Origin: Asparagopsis taxiformis
Lineage: Eukaryota; Rhodophyta; Florideophyceae; Bonnemaisoniales; Bonnemaisoniaceae
Direction: 5' to 3'
Length of the DNA stretch: 64,000 nucleotides
Assembly (NCBI GenBank): GCA_030407315.1
Contig: JALQPE010001688.1
Span: 62,001-126,000, forward strand
A program made the position numbers and the translations under genes. Below, in pieces: positions 40,801-50,608 of the stretch. The notes under the pieces are model-generated. The model saw nothing but the letters and a program-made list of their open reading frames with translations, did no database searches and was not told where the DNA came from. How positions within the stretch are numbered: position 1 is the first letter of the stretch; the number at the start of each line of letters is the position of its first letter.

Positions 40801-42690
40801 ACTTGATGACTCACTTTCAGCTCGCAAGCTGCATACGCGGATGAGGTCGTCAAGTTGCTCCAGCGCTTCAACAATTGGGACCCAGGAACGGGCAAGATTG
40901 TCACGGCATGTGTTTTCGACATCGAAAAGAACATTGAACAAAATTAAAACCTTATTGGCAAACTCTGGAGATAGAAAGGCCACATCGAGCCGACCGCGAA
41001 CTGTGTCTCTGCACGCAAGAGCTAATGCTGAAATCGAGTCTTCTTGAATTGATCCAAGATCACAATCTGCAGCCATCATAGATACCTGCCCGATCGCAGT
41101 TGTAACCACTTTCAGAGCATTCAGTGATGATTCATCAGTTGCACGAGTTAATTTGGGACTATTTACAGTTGGACCATCGCGGATTATGTTACCCAAAAGC
41201 GCCACAGACTTGGAGATAACATCCGGTTGTATCAAAACTAGTGCGACATCCTTCTTTCCGCTCTTTGCAGCATGTTGGGCAGTAGCAATAACTTGAACAT
41301 ACAAGCCAATAGTTATAGACATCAAACACTCTTTCGTCATGACCATTGTATTTGCAAATGCTTTCATGTGCCCAGTGATTGGACCTGGAGGCAGAAATTG
41401 GAGATCTTCTTTCTGCAATGTCACCATGGCTTCATAGGCAGAAATAATGACTCCTTTGATGGGTTGACCAGAGTTTTCGTTCAAATCAAATGCCTCAACG
41501 AAATCAATCAGGGGGCTCGGCTCATGTTTGCCCGATTTAAATATACATCGCAAAGCTTCCATGGCATAAACATGGCTCCACTGGACTGACGTTGCATTGT
41601 CAATTTTTGACATATCCATTAGCGTAGAGAACAGTTTCTCAGTATCTGAACGCAGTTGTCGCCAATAACCACGAATAAAAGTAACCAGTAAACCTAGAAG
41701 AGACTTCAAGGTAGTCCTATCAACAGTAGAGCGGAGAAGTTGATGGATCGTAGAGCACAAAGGTCCGGATAGAAGGTCGGCAAAAACAGGATGACCTGCA
41801 AATAAAGCGATATTGCTGGAAATACTGTCATCGATAACTTCCAATGCTACGCCCAGTTCAAGAGAGGCAATCTGAGAAGCCTCACGGTTAGTGCTGTTGG
41901 TGAGCCAATTAAGCTGTTCCCCCGCTACTAATTTGCATAGGTCCACAAGGAGGCTATACGCGGCTTTGGCTTCGCTCGGAAATTCCTGTAAGGGAATGAG
42001 TTGTCCTGCTGTCGCTTCTTTCTGCACTGCCATTTTCACGGCAGCATCTGCAGCCGAGGCAAAGAGATCGGATGATACCTGGCGAAAAGCGGCTTTAGAA
42101 GTCTGTTCAATTACACCGTGGTCATTGGAACCCGACATGTGGGAGATTGCAGACAAAGCATTTGAAGCTGGATTGCCTCCTGTATTAGAGCGAGAGGTGC
42201 GAAGCACGAAGAGCAGAGAGAAAGCTCTGGAAAGGTCATTCTCGGAAAGGGACTTTGCATACTGTCTAACAGTAAGCAAACTCAACAAGCCCTGTAGAAC
42301 TTTCAGCGTAATATTGTCGTCAACAGACGCGGCGCCCAGTCTCTCCAACGCATTGAGAACCTCGGGTAGGCGAGCGGTGGACAATGCACGATGAGTGAGA
42401 AGCTTGTGCAGAGATGAAACGGCTCGGAGAGTGACCTTGAGTTGCACAGCCAGAGCGGTGGTGCTCATCGAGGAATCCGGGAGCTCGCATGCGGCGCAGA
42501 AAGCGGAAGCGGCTTCATCGGCAGCTTGAGATTCGGATTGCTGACTGTCAGCTTCTTTGAGTGCGAGAATGACGCGCTCTGCAGCCTCCTTGACCTGTGG
42601 ATTGCGGCGGCGCGCATCAGCGCATAACGATCGTAGATCTGCTTCGAGTCCACGAAGAAAGGCCTGGGGCAATCGCTGTGGCAGCGCCAT
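37822..42690 (-). CDS. MON2: MON2 homolog, Arf-GEF-like Golgi/endosome scaffold
   Basis: A 1622-residue, intron-free frame, the longest gene in the window. I start it at the ATG at 42690; the 27 upstream codons have no ATG. The N-terminus (FLRGLEADLRSLCADARRRN followed by PQVKEAAERVILALKEAD) matches the DCB domain of MON2, and the remainder is HEAT-like helical repeats, including an IEVRAGTQYLSSS..SEGFKVVQLTADGFLPSL segment like the conserved C-terminal region of MON2. There is no Sec7 catalytic domain, as expected. MON2 binds DOP1 (Dopey) and acts in endosome-to-Golgi traffic. The size is near the 1600-1720 of yeast and animal proteins. It neighbours two Golgi-type enzymes, which may be chance. 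Confidence 0.88.
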   Translation of the reverse strand: MALPQRLPQAFLRGLEADLRSLCADARRRNPQVKEAAERVILALKEADSQQSESQAADEAASAFCAACELPDSSMSTTALAVQLKVTLRAVSSLHKLLTHRALSTARLPEVLNALERLGAASVDDNITLKVLQGLLSLLTVRQYAKSLSENDLSRAFSLLFVLRTSRSNTGGNPASNALSAISHMSGSNDHGVIEQTSKAAFRQVSSDLFASAADAAVKMAVQKEATAGQLIPLQEFPSEAKAAYSLLVDLCKLVAGEQLNWLTNSTNREASQIASLELGVALEVIDDSISSNIALFAGHPVFADLLSGPLCSTIHQLLRSTVDRTTLKSLLGLLVTFIRGYWRQLRSDTEKLFSTLMDMSKIDNATSVQWSHVYAMEALRCIFKSGKHEPSPLIDFVEAFDLNENSGQPIKGVIISAYEAMVTLQKEDLQFLPPGPITGHMKAFANTMVMTKECLMSITIGLYVQVIATAQHAAKSGKKDVALVLIQPDVISKSVALLGNIIRDGPTVNSPKLTRATDESSLNALKVVTTAIGQVSMMAADCDLGSIQEDSISALALACRDTVRGRLDVAFLSPEFANKVLILFNVLFDVENTCRDNLARSWVPIVEALEQLDDLIRVCSLRAESESSSFAQVEIELKPKLDLVFTSTVSLRWGSCHDLISALVQCSRQSIAGITRRAKLEDQAKGDTDIEARVFGIERAEVAIVQAFQREKSDSDIMPCTLWQLLTGHLTSVCTDSSLQFLRLLALSSLTRIACRAISGGSQSFVSHENVITPFLDLFTAVHSDVRSSALSAIYTILETQGDNLKGEAAWTAVLKTMSAATGSFVSEAIAGDKTEGSSRIEVRAGTQYLSSSPGGGEMVSEGFKVVQLTADGFLPSLGPKTLPLWMEILGQYSLQEEDVNVALTSIGLLWRTADILAKDSARPDEDELWIQLFEILKGISMDERPEIRNCAVKTLTGTLQAHNHRLSAMAWNGCVARALLPLLEQVMQGGAVKVHGEDNNAAGKTRGDVRLLLHHSRDTPRKQWNETRVLALAGVAKVLRTAMPRLAVLQDASGRPLFLMLTDGGSDGLWRKMLRAAGVAAASRDGEVAVAGVSALLELLNAAGFVVDEQITNEVLEEGSKLEGSVSAPGSLGGKQESSSPVAWITGVMGSTKTTETTKSHDESELNTKAKMKDLHKLNESKGSAVILWEAVWIALAEAVKGTSDPDSTDVSAVQSMRESKIVEERALRMLGQGLVDAREKLPHKFTSSSSQILVDVLMDLGFGSREGLPNMDGKSASGLTDVQKVTLKGLEELSFGNDEKSWETLLQGLLTILQRQKQGVESERIERSVLGIILRQYSGEQMPGAVKVAQLGSVLISLEKIVLDRGNGAANNGSSSSSALWMLGTDTLITAVRCSTQDHEVAVAANVWDIFVTIVERFLYTERRLKVGNIYNRDMADLELAEDYDMRVIECVKEAMGHVGSAASIETKRRLVRLLSRGAEEKESGRPRFVRACQRSLFRLADAVWTDSEARPARRMAEESASCLVETCGRVLAQFVADGMRAGRCPLPAARRAEAVFLLQQLKILNRSGGENGKKHLVSLYPRLCECVDSRDDAVRMLARELLDESAAGERSGSVAASG

Positions 42691-42801
42691 TGTCGCTGGG
42701 TATTGCGATCGATTAGTCAAGATTGAGTTGCTGTGCTGATAGATATTTGTGAAAATTGCATGAATGAACAAATGTTTGTTTATTGTCGTATCGTCTCTAT
42801 G

Positions 42802-44910
42802 TTACCATTTTTCGGGGTACAAGCACAGTTCTGATTCCTTATCGTATAGAATAAAACCGTGTCTTTCAAAGCGCTGTCGCTTCCCATCAGCCCCCTTGAC
42901 CCAATTGTTATGTAGAATGAACAGATTTGGATACTTGTCTGGGATTTTTCCGGGCGTCGTATCCCAGATGCCGTCTGTTATTCCGTTCGGATACTTGTGT
43001 CGATCCAACAATTGAACCACCATTCCTTTATACCGGCATTTGTCATTTCCCTCAGCCGTTTGACCCTCCTTACCGCACATTACGTCATAGAAGCACGGCT
43101 GCTCCGACATGCGAGATTTTGACGCAAATGCAATGATATCCTTGAATGCTTGAATCGTTGCCGCGTTGCTCCGTGCCAAATAGAAGCCAGAGTTGATTCT
43201 CCTCTTTCCGTTCATTGGCTCATTGTCTGGTGCGTTTGTCTGAATCACAAGGTCCACATTGTATCCCCACATGTCCTGCAACGGATTCTTAAAAAATATA
43301 ATGTCGCTATCCGACCACACCACATTATACCCTTCCTTCAGTAGTCGGATCACAACCCTAGACTTCATTTTCGTCAGCTGCTTGAAAGAATCTGATCCAT
43401 ACGTAGCATCACTAATGATAGACGCATTCAACCCCTGAAAAATTGTGTTCTCCAGATAGGTCGGCAGGCTTCTTGTGTAGGCAAACTTGTAAAGGTCCGC
43501 ATCTAGTGCAGCAATTACAAAGTTTGTAATTCCCAAATGCCTCATGTTGCACACCCAGTTCATCATGATCCCGCGATATCCATAATTCAGTGCCGACAAA
43601 ATGATTGTATTATTCACAATGACTTTCTCGATAACAGATTTCATCGTCAATGGCAATCCAAATGCCGGTGCTTCTGTAGATCCCTCGGGTGGAAGTACTG
43701 GAATTACAAAGTTATCCTTTGTTTCAACAGATATTAGGCCGCAGCGAATCACTCTTGATCCATTCTTCACTACTGGATCAGTTTGTGTATTCCCTACAAA
43801 GCTGGAAAACTCACAATTGCATATGCCAGGTCTCTTTCGCTTCAACAGACACATTCCAGTTGGTTCGAGACACAAAGAAAGCTTCCAAGGCGCAAACAGC
43901 ACGTTACCCATCTGATTTGTGTACGACCCGACATGCAAACTCAAGTAGATATTGATAAACAGTTCAAACTTGGACTTTTTCCCTTCGGACCAGAAAGCTC
44001 CTAAAAGTTTTCTCCTTTGCTTGTTATTACCGGTCACCAGATGATAGTCATGTCTAACATGTACGGTCAGACAAGTTTCGGATGCGTCTATGACCTGTCT
44101 TCTCCCAGCCGCAATGGTTTCGTGAGTGAGCCAGTTATCGTATTTTCCTCGACCAAAGATGAAATGGGGCATTACGGGATCGAAAAGTCGGGGCCCGTTA
44201 GTATTCCACGCCCAAACATCCATTCCACCGTACGTATGCAGCGTTCCTGTAGACAATACATGCTCTCTAATTCTTCTTGTATAAGTGGCATCGTCTTCTC
44301 CCCGAGACTCGGGTAGATTATCGACATCATATCGTGCGCCAACGATTAGAAAGTCCTCAAAGTTTGAAACTACTTTGCGGATTGTTTGCATGAAGTCATC
44401 GAACAACAAAATATCCCCGTTGACAATAACAGTGACCATTCGGGTGGATTCGTTTGCTCTTTGAAGCATTGAGTTGAAAAGTGGAACGCCAAGAAAGTTT
44501 TTATCAACCCTTCTCTCAATATTAAGGCCAAAGTCCTTTGCAGCTTGGTCATATCCGGTTTCCCAACCCAACAGCGTAATCCTGGGAGTAGGTTTAAGCT
44601 TGAGCCATGATCTGATGGCTCTTTCATTATTTTCCTTGTCTTCTCCTACAAAAGGCTTTGGGGCTGAGAAGATCTCCAGACTCAAGTCCTTCAATCTATC
44701 ACTGTAGTCTCCAACTTTTTCTCCCGGCCCGTATTCTGGAATTCCAAGTGATCCCCTAATGCTTGAAGCCGATTTTGGACTTCGCAGCTGGAAGAAGCTA
44801 ATAATTAAAAGAGCAGCCGACCAGAAGAATAGCCAGGATGAAACATTATTGCTCTTCGAAGAAGAGTCTTTTCCGCTGCGCCGAAATTGCCTTTCGCGGT
44901 GTTTTCTCAT
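42802..44910 (-). CDS. Type II membrane protein with two glycosyltransferase-like domains, GT77-like C-terminus
   Basis: A 702-residue single-exon protein. A basic tail precedes one membrane anchor (about 24-41, SSWLFFWSAALLIISFF). The first luminal domain (about 95-300) has an NGDILLFDDF motif (164-173), a likely metal and nucleotide-sugar site, and YGGMDVWAW, recalling the N-terminal domains of plant and algal glycosyltransferases. The second (about 425-702) has a DxD motif in VVWSDSDIIFFKNPL (DSD at 534-536), IQTNAPDNEPMNGKRRINSG, and a final LHNNWVKGADGKRQRFERHG block. That pattern is the GT77/nucleotide-diphospho-sugar transferase family of arabinosyl and xylosyl transferases. Two catalytic modules on one chain suggest alternating sugar addition. 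The sugars are not predictable. Confidence 0.82.
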   Translation of the reverse strand: MRKHRERQFRRSGKDSSSKSNNVSSWLFFWSAALLIISFFQLRSPKSASSIRGSLGIPEYGPGEKVGDYSDRLKDLSLEIFSAPKPFVGEDKENNERAIRSWLKLKPTPRITLLGWETGYDQAAKDFGLNIERRVDKNFLGVPLFNSMLQRANESTRMVTVIVNGDILLFDDFMQTIRKVVSNFEDFLIVGARYDVDNLPESRGEDDATYTRRIREHVLSTGTLHTYGGMDVWAWNTNGPRLFDPVMPHFIFGRGKYDNWLTHETIAAGRRQVIDASETCLTVHVRHDYHLVTGNNKQRRKLLGAFWSEGKKSKFELFINIYLSLHVGSYTNQMGNVLFAPWKLSLCLEPTGMCLLKRKRPGICNCEFSSFVGNTQTDPVVKNGSRVIRCGLISVETKDNFVIPVLPPEGSTEAPAFGLPLTMKSVIEKVIVNNTIILSALNYGYRGIMMNWVCNMRHLGITNFVIAALDADLYKFAYTRSLPTYLENTIFQGLNASIISDATYGSDSFKQLTKMKSRVVIRLLKEGYNVVWSDSDIIFFKNPLQDMWGYNVDLVIQTNAPDNEPMNGKRRINSGFYLARSNAATIQAFKDIIAFASKSRMSEQPCFYDVMCGKEGQTAEGNDKCRYKGMVVQLLDRHKYPNGITDGIWDTTPGKIPDKYPNLFILHNNWVKGADGKRQRFERHGFILYDKESELCLYPEKW

Positions 44911-45651
44911 AGCAGAAATGGTTGTCCGATGGCAAAGAACACGAGAGGCGCAAGAAACTTTATCTTGAAGATCGGATGCAGATGGTCTGAGCAGTATCTA
45001 CCGGAAATAAAGTAGAAAACGGGGCCTGGAGAGCATCTTCTGCGAAAGAAACAGAGCCTTGGGAAAATAGAATGTCTGAGAAAAACTAGCCTTCTCAGAG
45101 AGGGAAGGAATATTGGTATTACATTGACTATTGCTCTGAAATTGCGAACGAACTGCTGAGCAATTGTTTTCGACCTCCAACCTGGCCCTGTATGACGACA
45201 GACTGAAGGGAATACCATTCTACAGCTTAGTGTCGGTGACAGAATAAGCAGGTAAATGAGAGATGACCTACAGTACATGAAATGGCTTGGCAAAGATGCG
45301 AATGGTCTAGAAAATTAATGGAGACAGCCATCTAATCGAGATGAATGATGAGGACATCGACGAGATTTTGAACATGTGTACACGTCTGAACTTATGTACC
45401 TTTTTGTAGACGGTGCCATGTCTCTGTTTCAGTAAGTGTCGGCTGCAGAACATGCGAAAGTAGTGAGGGCGTAAACCTACACTGGTGCGGGCATGTGAAT
45501 GGTCTGCACAACGAATTGTGGAGACAGTTGTTCGTTACATTTTGACCATCTCTAATTTGGATCTACTGGTGTATATATTTGTAGTACAGAAGCTTTCTCC
45601 ATCAGCCTGCCTATGTTTTATTGTGCAACGCATAAAAACCTTTTAAACAGG
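44911..45651. other. Intergenic between glycosyltransferase and MED28-like genes
   Basis: About 740 nt. No gene is seen. The segment nearest 44911 should hold the glycosyltransferase promoter. Open frames at 44907-45293 have no domain and low coding quality. Confidence 0.45.
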
Positions 45652-46108
45652 TTACAATTGATAGACGTTGCGAAGTTGGCGTTGCTTGAGTTTTCGAAAA
45701 GTTACCTCTGCCTTGCGCACCATCTCGATGGAATGTTCCAATAGTTGATCCTTCACTTCCAAATCCTTTTCAAGCTTGTCAATTTCCTTGATAGTGCAAC
45801 AATGGAAAGACGTCAGAATGGACATGCAAATGTGCGCTAGACGCTGGCAAAGAATACAAAGCTGATAAACGAACTTGTTTGAGTTTGACAATGGGTAAAT
45901 TTGGAGGGTCTAGTAATGCCTGCAGGTAGAGATCTAGGTCTCTGGACACGTCCAAAAGCCCTTTTGACAGAGCCTCAATGTCCAAATCGGAGGTTACACC
46001 ATCTAGACCTGGGTCTCTGGGCTCGTCGTCTTTCTTCTCTGCCTGCACGCCTGTGGCCTGCGCGATTTTGCGCACGTGCAGAGCGATTTGGTCGACGCGG
46101 TTCGACAT
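45652..46108 (-). CDS. Small coiled-coil protein, possible Mediator subunit (MED28-like)
   Basis: Complement of 45875-46108 and 45652-45786, with an 88-nt intron whose donor is GTTCGT and acceptor CAAG, giving 122 residues from the ATG at 46108. Residues 40-122 are helical: SKGLLDVSRDLDLYLQALLD, then across the splice EIDKLEKDLEVKDQLLEHSI. The order short helix, x-L-x-x-LL, then an E-D-I-x-E-L-x-x-EL-x-x-KD-x-L-like helix resembles MED28, but several small Mediator or BLOC subunits look alike. If right, it would be a nuclear subunit bridging RNA polymerase II regulators. The non-consensus donor adds doubt to the splice, although it keeps a continuous heptad pattern. Confidence 0.55.
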
Positions 46109-47470
46109 ATTTGGCTCGGTAAAGCGGGAAGCCAATGGCAGTAAAGACGGACCATAAGCGGCCCAGCGGTGTGCTGCGTATGGAAATGTATGAAAATGTG
46201 AAAAGTTTTGAAATAGTTTTGTCAAAGCGCGCTATATGAATGTTGCATCAGCATTGCGTCATGCTGACTTGTCTGTGTCATTGCGTAGCTCTCCGCAGAC
46301 TACGGTACAGTGCTGCGCAGGGAAAAGTAGCAAGCGATTTACACCAGATAAGGAGACATCCACTTTGCACTTGTCCCATGTTCTGAGCGGCCGAGCGATT
46401 TCGGTGCATGCCGGCAGCCGGTGTATCTGTCTTCTACATGACGATGTAAAAATACCCTCGGTACCAATTGACATTACGTATGGTGTGCACCTTAGATCGC
46501 GGAGAACAGTAGCTTGCGCTGTATCTATCGATCGAGCTTTCATCGTTTACAATTAGAGTATTGTATTTTATCGCTGGCAGCCAGACCTTGTCCTCAATAG
46601 TGCAGAGCACGGATCGAGTTTATGGCTACAAATTAATTTTCAGATTTTGCGTTTGAAATCAGAAATATTGCGTCAAAACTTTGCACCAAGACACAGCGTG
46701 TGTAATGGACGGTAGAGCGGAGATATTTGGGAAATTCACACAAGAGCGCGACATGACAAGTGGCGTGATTAACTCTTCCAGCATTACTTTTTTGATACGC
46801 TAAAATATTGCAGATTCCCTCAACTGGCCACAGGTATGATCCTTATGGTTGTACCTACGGTTCATATTTTGCACAAAATTTATCGGGCCAATGACACTGC
46901 ACACGTTTTTTCATCAAGTCATATCAGTGCGGATGAGCCAATAGCAAAGCGTATCAAACTGTCGTCGACGTTTCTTAGTATGTTGTTCCAATCGAGCTGG
47001 AACTAATAATTGCGCTCGGCCACACTCTAGCTCGTCCCCCTTTTTCCTCCACAGCCCACCACTACCGAACAACAGTCCAGCCGACAAACTGTCAGTCCTC
47101 CCAACACCCCTCCGACACACTTACCATCTACCCCACACACACCGAGCGCGCCACATATCGCCTCAATCTCCCCTACCAATAACGCGCAAAACATTGCGGA
47201 GAAAGTCAAGTAGTTTAGAGTATCCTCTAGTATCTCACAGCTCTATGCTGGTTTGCGATGGCACTGCGTACCGATTAATCTACAAAATCCGCAAAGCTGT
47301 GGTAAAAGTTTAGCTGCCAAGTCTTACAACATTTGTGCGCGTTGGCTGCCCTGCCCTGCCCTGCACACCTGTGCTTTTCACATGCCTCAGCTCGTTGTCC
47401 ATACTATACAAACACTGCGCGTCCTTCACGCAGCTCACACCCTCAATCGGGTGGACACAAGCTCAATGCC
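46109..47470. other. 1.36 kb region with unassigned exon-like segments
   Basis: Besides the open frame at 46236-46556, a 33-codon ATG frame (46705-46803, MDGRAEIFGKFTQERD...) and an exon-like stretch at 47055-47213 are seen. The last follows an excellent acceptor (CCTTTTTCCTCCACAG), stays open for 52 codons of Pro/Ser/Thr-rich sequence and stops with KVK. They may belong to one or more spliced plus-strand genes that I cannot assemble. A TGCCC triplication lies at about 47347-47364. Confidence 0.35.
46236..46556 (+). CDS. Possible small protein, unknown
   Basis: An ATG-started 106-residue frame 127 nt from the start of the divergent MED28-like gene. The sequence looks protein-like (ISVHAGSRCICLLHDDVKIP, then VACAVSIDRAFIVYN) with alternating strands, but no family is recognised. 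It may be the first exon of a longer gene whose later exons lie before 47213. Confidence 0.3.
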   Translation: MNVASALRHADLSVSLRSSPQTTVQCCAGKSSKRFTPDKETSTLHLSHVLSGRAISVHAGSRCICLLHDDVKIPSVPIDITYGVHLRSRRTVACAVSIDRAFIVYN

Positions 47471-48184
47471 CTACAATCCCGCCGTACTTTCCGGCATGAT
47501 GAGTCGCCCATCGACCTCCTTGAACTTGTTCTCGTCCTGGTCGTCCTCATCATCAAACTCTACAATCCAATTCTTCCCTCGCCGACTCACCAGACTGGCT
47601 GGATAGAACACTGTAGTATGCGGATACACGGCTAGCACGCGAATCTTCTGGTCAAACGATTGCGTCTTCTTGGGAATGACACGAATGTTCTTCTTGAACA
47701 CTCGGTAAACCTGTTCCTCGCCGTCGGCATCGTCCAAAATCTCATACTTCTTGGCATCGGGCAAATACCGCAGCACGCGTCCAAGCACCCAATGGCGCCG
47801 TGACTGCGACACACGCACAATGCACGCCACCTGCGTCTTGGGCGCTATCAACGATGGCGAGGTGGCGTTGCGCTTCTGCTTCTTGGCGGGCTTTGTGGGC
47901 GCGGGCTCCGGCTCTGCAGCGCGTTTGGTGCCGCGCTCCGAGGAGCCTGCATCGGCCGATGAGCCCACATCGTCGCCGAGCAGGTTGAGATCTACAGGGT
48001 GATCAAAGTCACTGAAGGAAATGACGGAGAGCAAACGACTGGCAGTACGCGCAAGGTCGGGCGAGAAGCGCGAGCGATCCCAACCGAGGTTGAGCAGGAG
48101 CTTCTCGTGGGCGAGGATACACTTTTGACGCTCGGAGGACGAAGTTGGCACTTGCGCTTTGGCATACTCGTCCGTGTGCAACAT
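47471..48184 (-). CDS. SGF29: SGF29-like tandem Tudor protein of the SAGA complex
   Basis: A 237-residue single-exon protein starting at the ATG at 48184. The C-terminal half is the SGF29 double Tudor domain: VACIVRVSQSRRHWVLGRVL, YEILDDADGEEQVYRVFKKN with the acidic pocket, then RVLAVYPHTTVFYPASLV, which corresponds to the human LVLALYPQTTCFYRALI, and WIVEFDDEDDQDE. SGF29 reads histone H3 Lys4 methylation and brings SAGA acetyltransferase to promoters. The N-terminal 110 residues differ: a helical LAHEKLLLNLGWDRSRFSPD segment and a basic linker (KPAKKQKRNA) that is a likely nuclear localisation signal. The protein is shorter than the 293 residues of human SGF29. Confidence 0.85.
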   Translation of the reverse strand: MLHTDEYAKAQVPTSSSERQKCILAHEKLLLNLGWDRSRFSPDLARTASRLLSVISFSDFDHPVDLNLLGDDVGSSADAGSSERGTKRAAEPEPAPTKPAKKQKRNATSPSLIAPKTQVACIVRVSQSRRHWVLGRVLRYLPDAKKYEILDDADGEEQVYRVFKKNIRVIPKKTQSFDQKIRVLAVYPHTTVFYPASLVSRRGKNWIVEFDDEDDQDENKFKEVDGRLIMPESTAGL

Positions 48185-50608
48185 GGTTCGGTGCGGGAGT
48201 TGACGTCGCGACGGTGCAATGCGGCGTGTGGATGGTGCGCTGGTCGTCTGTCTGATGAGTCGGGCGCACGGTGCGGGTCAAGTATGGGTGACGACAATGC
48301 GAATGTTGAATGAAGGGAGTCAACAGGAGTGTGATGGATGGGTTTGTAGTTGTTGGCGACTTGTTTGCATGTCAGGCTGAATGAGCGGGTTGTGCTGTGT
48401 TGATATGTGTTCCAAACGCTTCAAGTGCCCAGTACAAGGCAGGCAATGGTGAGATATAACAGAGAATGCGGTTTGGGCTCGGTGCGCCGCAGGGCAGCGC
48501 AGGGTGTATACTGCGAAGTGGATGAGGACAATTTGGAATGAAAAAGTGAAAATGTTTGGCCAGCAGTCGATAACGATGAAATTGGAAAAATTCAACGGTA
48601 TAACGTTTCAATTTTACACAACATTTCACCCAATCCGTTTAGGGTTTGCCGCGGAAATCATACCGCTGCTGCAATTTTTAACTGCAGAACAAACGTCAGC
48701 GCACTGTGCACGCTGACTGGTTACCTCATAATTTGGTTGCATACCGCTCGTGTGCTCATTGGCTAATACCGATGGAGACCAACCAATTTGCTGCCGTCTC
48801 AACTCTGCCAAACCACAATTGCAATCAAATGCATGCTGCCGCAAAAAATCTGGATGACTATCTCCTCACCAATTTCTAAATTTTCCCAACAATTGAGCTG
48901 CATAAATTTGTAGCTCGGCTGCACTGCCGACACGAAATCGCTAGCCAACTTGCAATTGACTGATTATGCTGCCATTGTACAAACTCATTCATCGCCGCGT
49001 CAAGAATGGTTGGTTGACTCCTGAGCCGCACGCCGCTTCTGAAGTCGTCAATGTGATTCCACGCCATCTAGCTTTGAGGTCCCTTGTGGTGGTGGTGATG
49101 ATGATGATGCTGAGCGACAAAGAAAGTCAAAGCACGTGATCGAGAATAGATTGGATTATATGTGGCAGAACAGAACCGACGAGGACGCTTTACAGTTCGG
49201 TTGCTCGATAGAAATAGACGAGCAATTGTGGATGCGGTGCTGGAGGCTCTGCTGCTCGTTGGGCGCTGGCATATAATTGGACATGCCATGGTAATGAATA
49301 TTGTACAATATGCGGCACGCGAGAGGCAAGTACCCGACTGTAATGGGCGAACCGTTGTGATAGGATGATGGAATTGGCGGGGATTTGTCCAAGAAACAGA
49401 ACGGGGGACACGTGTCCCAATTTGACATGGAGGCCACACAATTTGACGCGCCCATCCGTCGTGATGTTATTACAAGAGGTACTACAGTCGCGCTTTGGAT
49501 GGGTGCGTGAGGCTGCAACACAACATGTCGCAGTAGCAGGCGATGCGCCTGTTGGTGTAGCCAAGATGGAGAGAGCATCAAGAGATTACGGCGCATTGCA
49601 TTGCATTGCATCACACTGCTCTGGTCGCTTGGATGCATGCGTGTCAACGCGTGGAGAAATGATGCGCTGCAGCGTTTGCACCGTTTGGTGCACGGCGGCT
49701 CGTTGCGGATGGCAAAATAAGCATGGCGTAAGGTCAAGCGCAATCAACACGCTGTCATGAAACGATCGACAAGGCTATTGCTGTGCTACTGCACTGTCAT
49801 CAAATGAACCGTGTGTACAGGCAGGACAGTGATAGCAGTAACGGTCAAGCGGTGCGGATGAGCATCGATTGATAGGGATGGAATAGGAGAGGTGATGCGA
49901 TGCGACGCGACGCGACGCAAAGCCACCACACCATATCGGCGCCTCCAACAGTGACGGCGGCACAGCGTGCGCACGAGCAGTGTCGCTGCATACATGCATG
50001 CCGTACTTGAGCAAACGCCACGCTACGGCTGCGGCAACGAAGGTGCGCTCAATGCGCTTGTGTCGACGATTGTTATGCTAGAGGCGTGGATGGATGTCGA
50101 GAACAAGTTGTTATGTGTCTCGTGCGAGCGCGATGACAGTGCCATGTCGCCGGCCAATAGCAAGTGAGTGAAAGAATTGATTTGCTGCGTGAGGTTGATT
50201 GAATGGATTGATTTGCGCCACTTTGGATTTTTAAATGTGAATTTGAAATGCAGCATACAGTGCACCAGTTACATAGATGCTCGTTCCACTTGGCACGGAG
50301 CCCGCGCGGCGTAACGCAGTGCCCCGACTGACGTGTCCATATTGAGATCAAGAAACGAATCATACAAACGCTCTGGATAACGAAATCTGGCCGCCGCAGC
50401 CGAAAATGTTCCATACACTATAGCTGACACGATTCGGAAAGCGTCCAAAATCTATTCATCTTTCAATCAAATCGCTGTAATATCAAAATCAACCGCCGCT
50501 AGATACACTGCCACCACCACCATTGCTCTCGACTGGCACCCGCTCCGCCAAACTCTACCCAACCATCTACTTTACATTTGTTTACGCTCGGGCCCGTTCC
50601 CCTCGTTG
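48185..50608. other. 2.4 kb gene-poor stretch with simple repeats
   Basis: No gene is supported. Short microsatellites occur: GGT then GAT triplets at about 49086-49109, GCATT x3 at 49593-49610, and GCGAC x3 with neighbours at about 49895-49919. A frame ending at 50167 (from an internal ATG at 49995, with ALNALVSTIVMLEAWMDVEN) looks mildly protein-like and ends next to a GTGAGT donor-like sequence. It may be a fragment of an unmodelled gene. The rest is noise-like open frames on both strands. Confidence 0.35.
49086..49109. repeat. GGT/GAT trinucleotide microsatellite
   Basis: A short run of GGT triplets passes directly into GAT triplets, outside any gene I support. On the minus strand it reads as an ATC/ACC repeat, which creates a false poly-His open frame. 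Confidence 0.8.

Noticed and set aside
42691..42771. 27-codon N-terminal extension of MON2
   Set aside because: The extension begins at TTG and contains no ATG; the DCB domain begins right after the ATG at 42690.
44370..45293. Minus-strand frames around the glycosyltransferase start
   Set aside because: One is out of frame within the gene; the other lies upstream without domain features.
49087..49120. Poly-His coding frame on the minus strand
   Set aside because: It is created by the GGT/GAT microsatellite, not by a gene.
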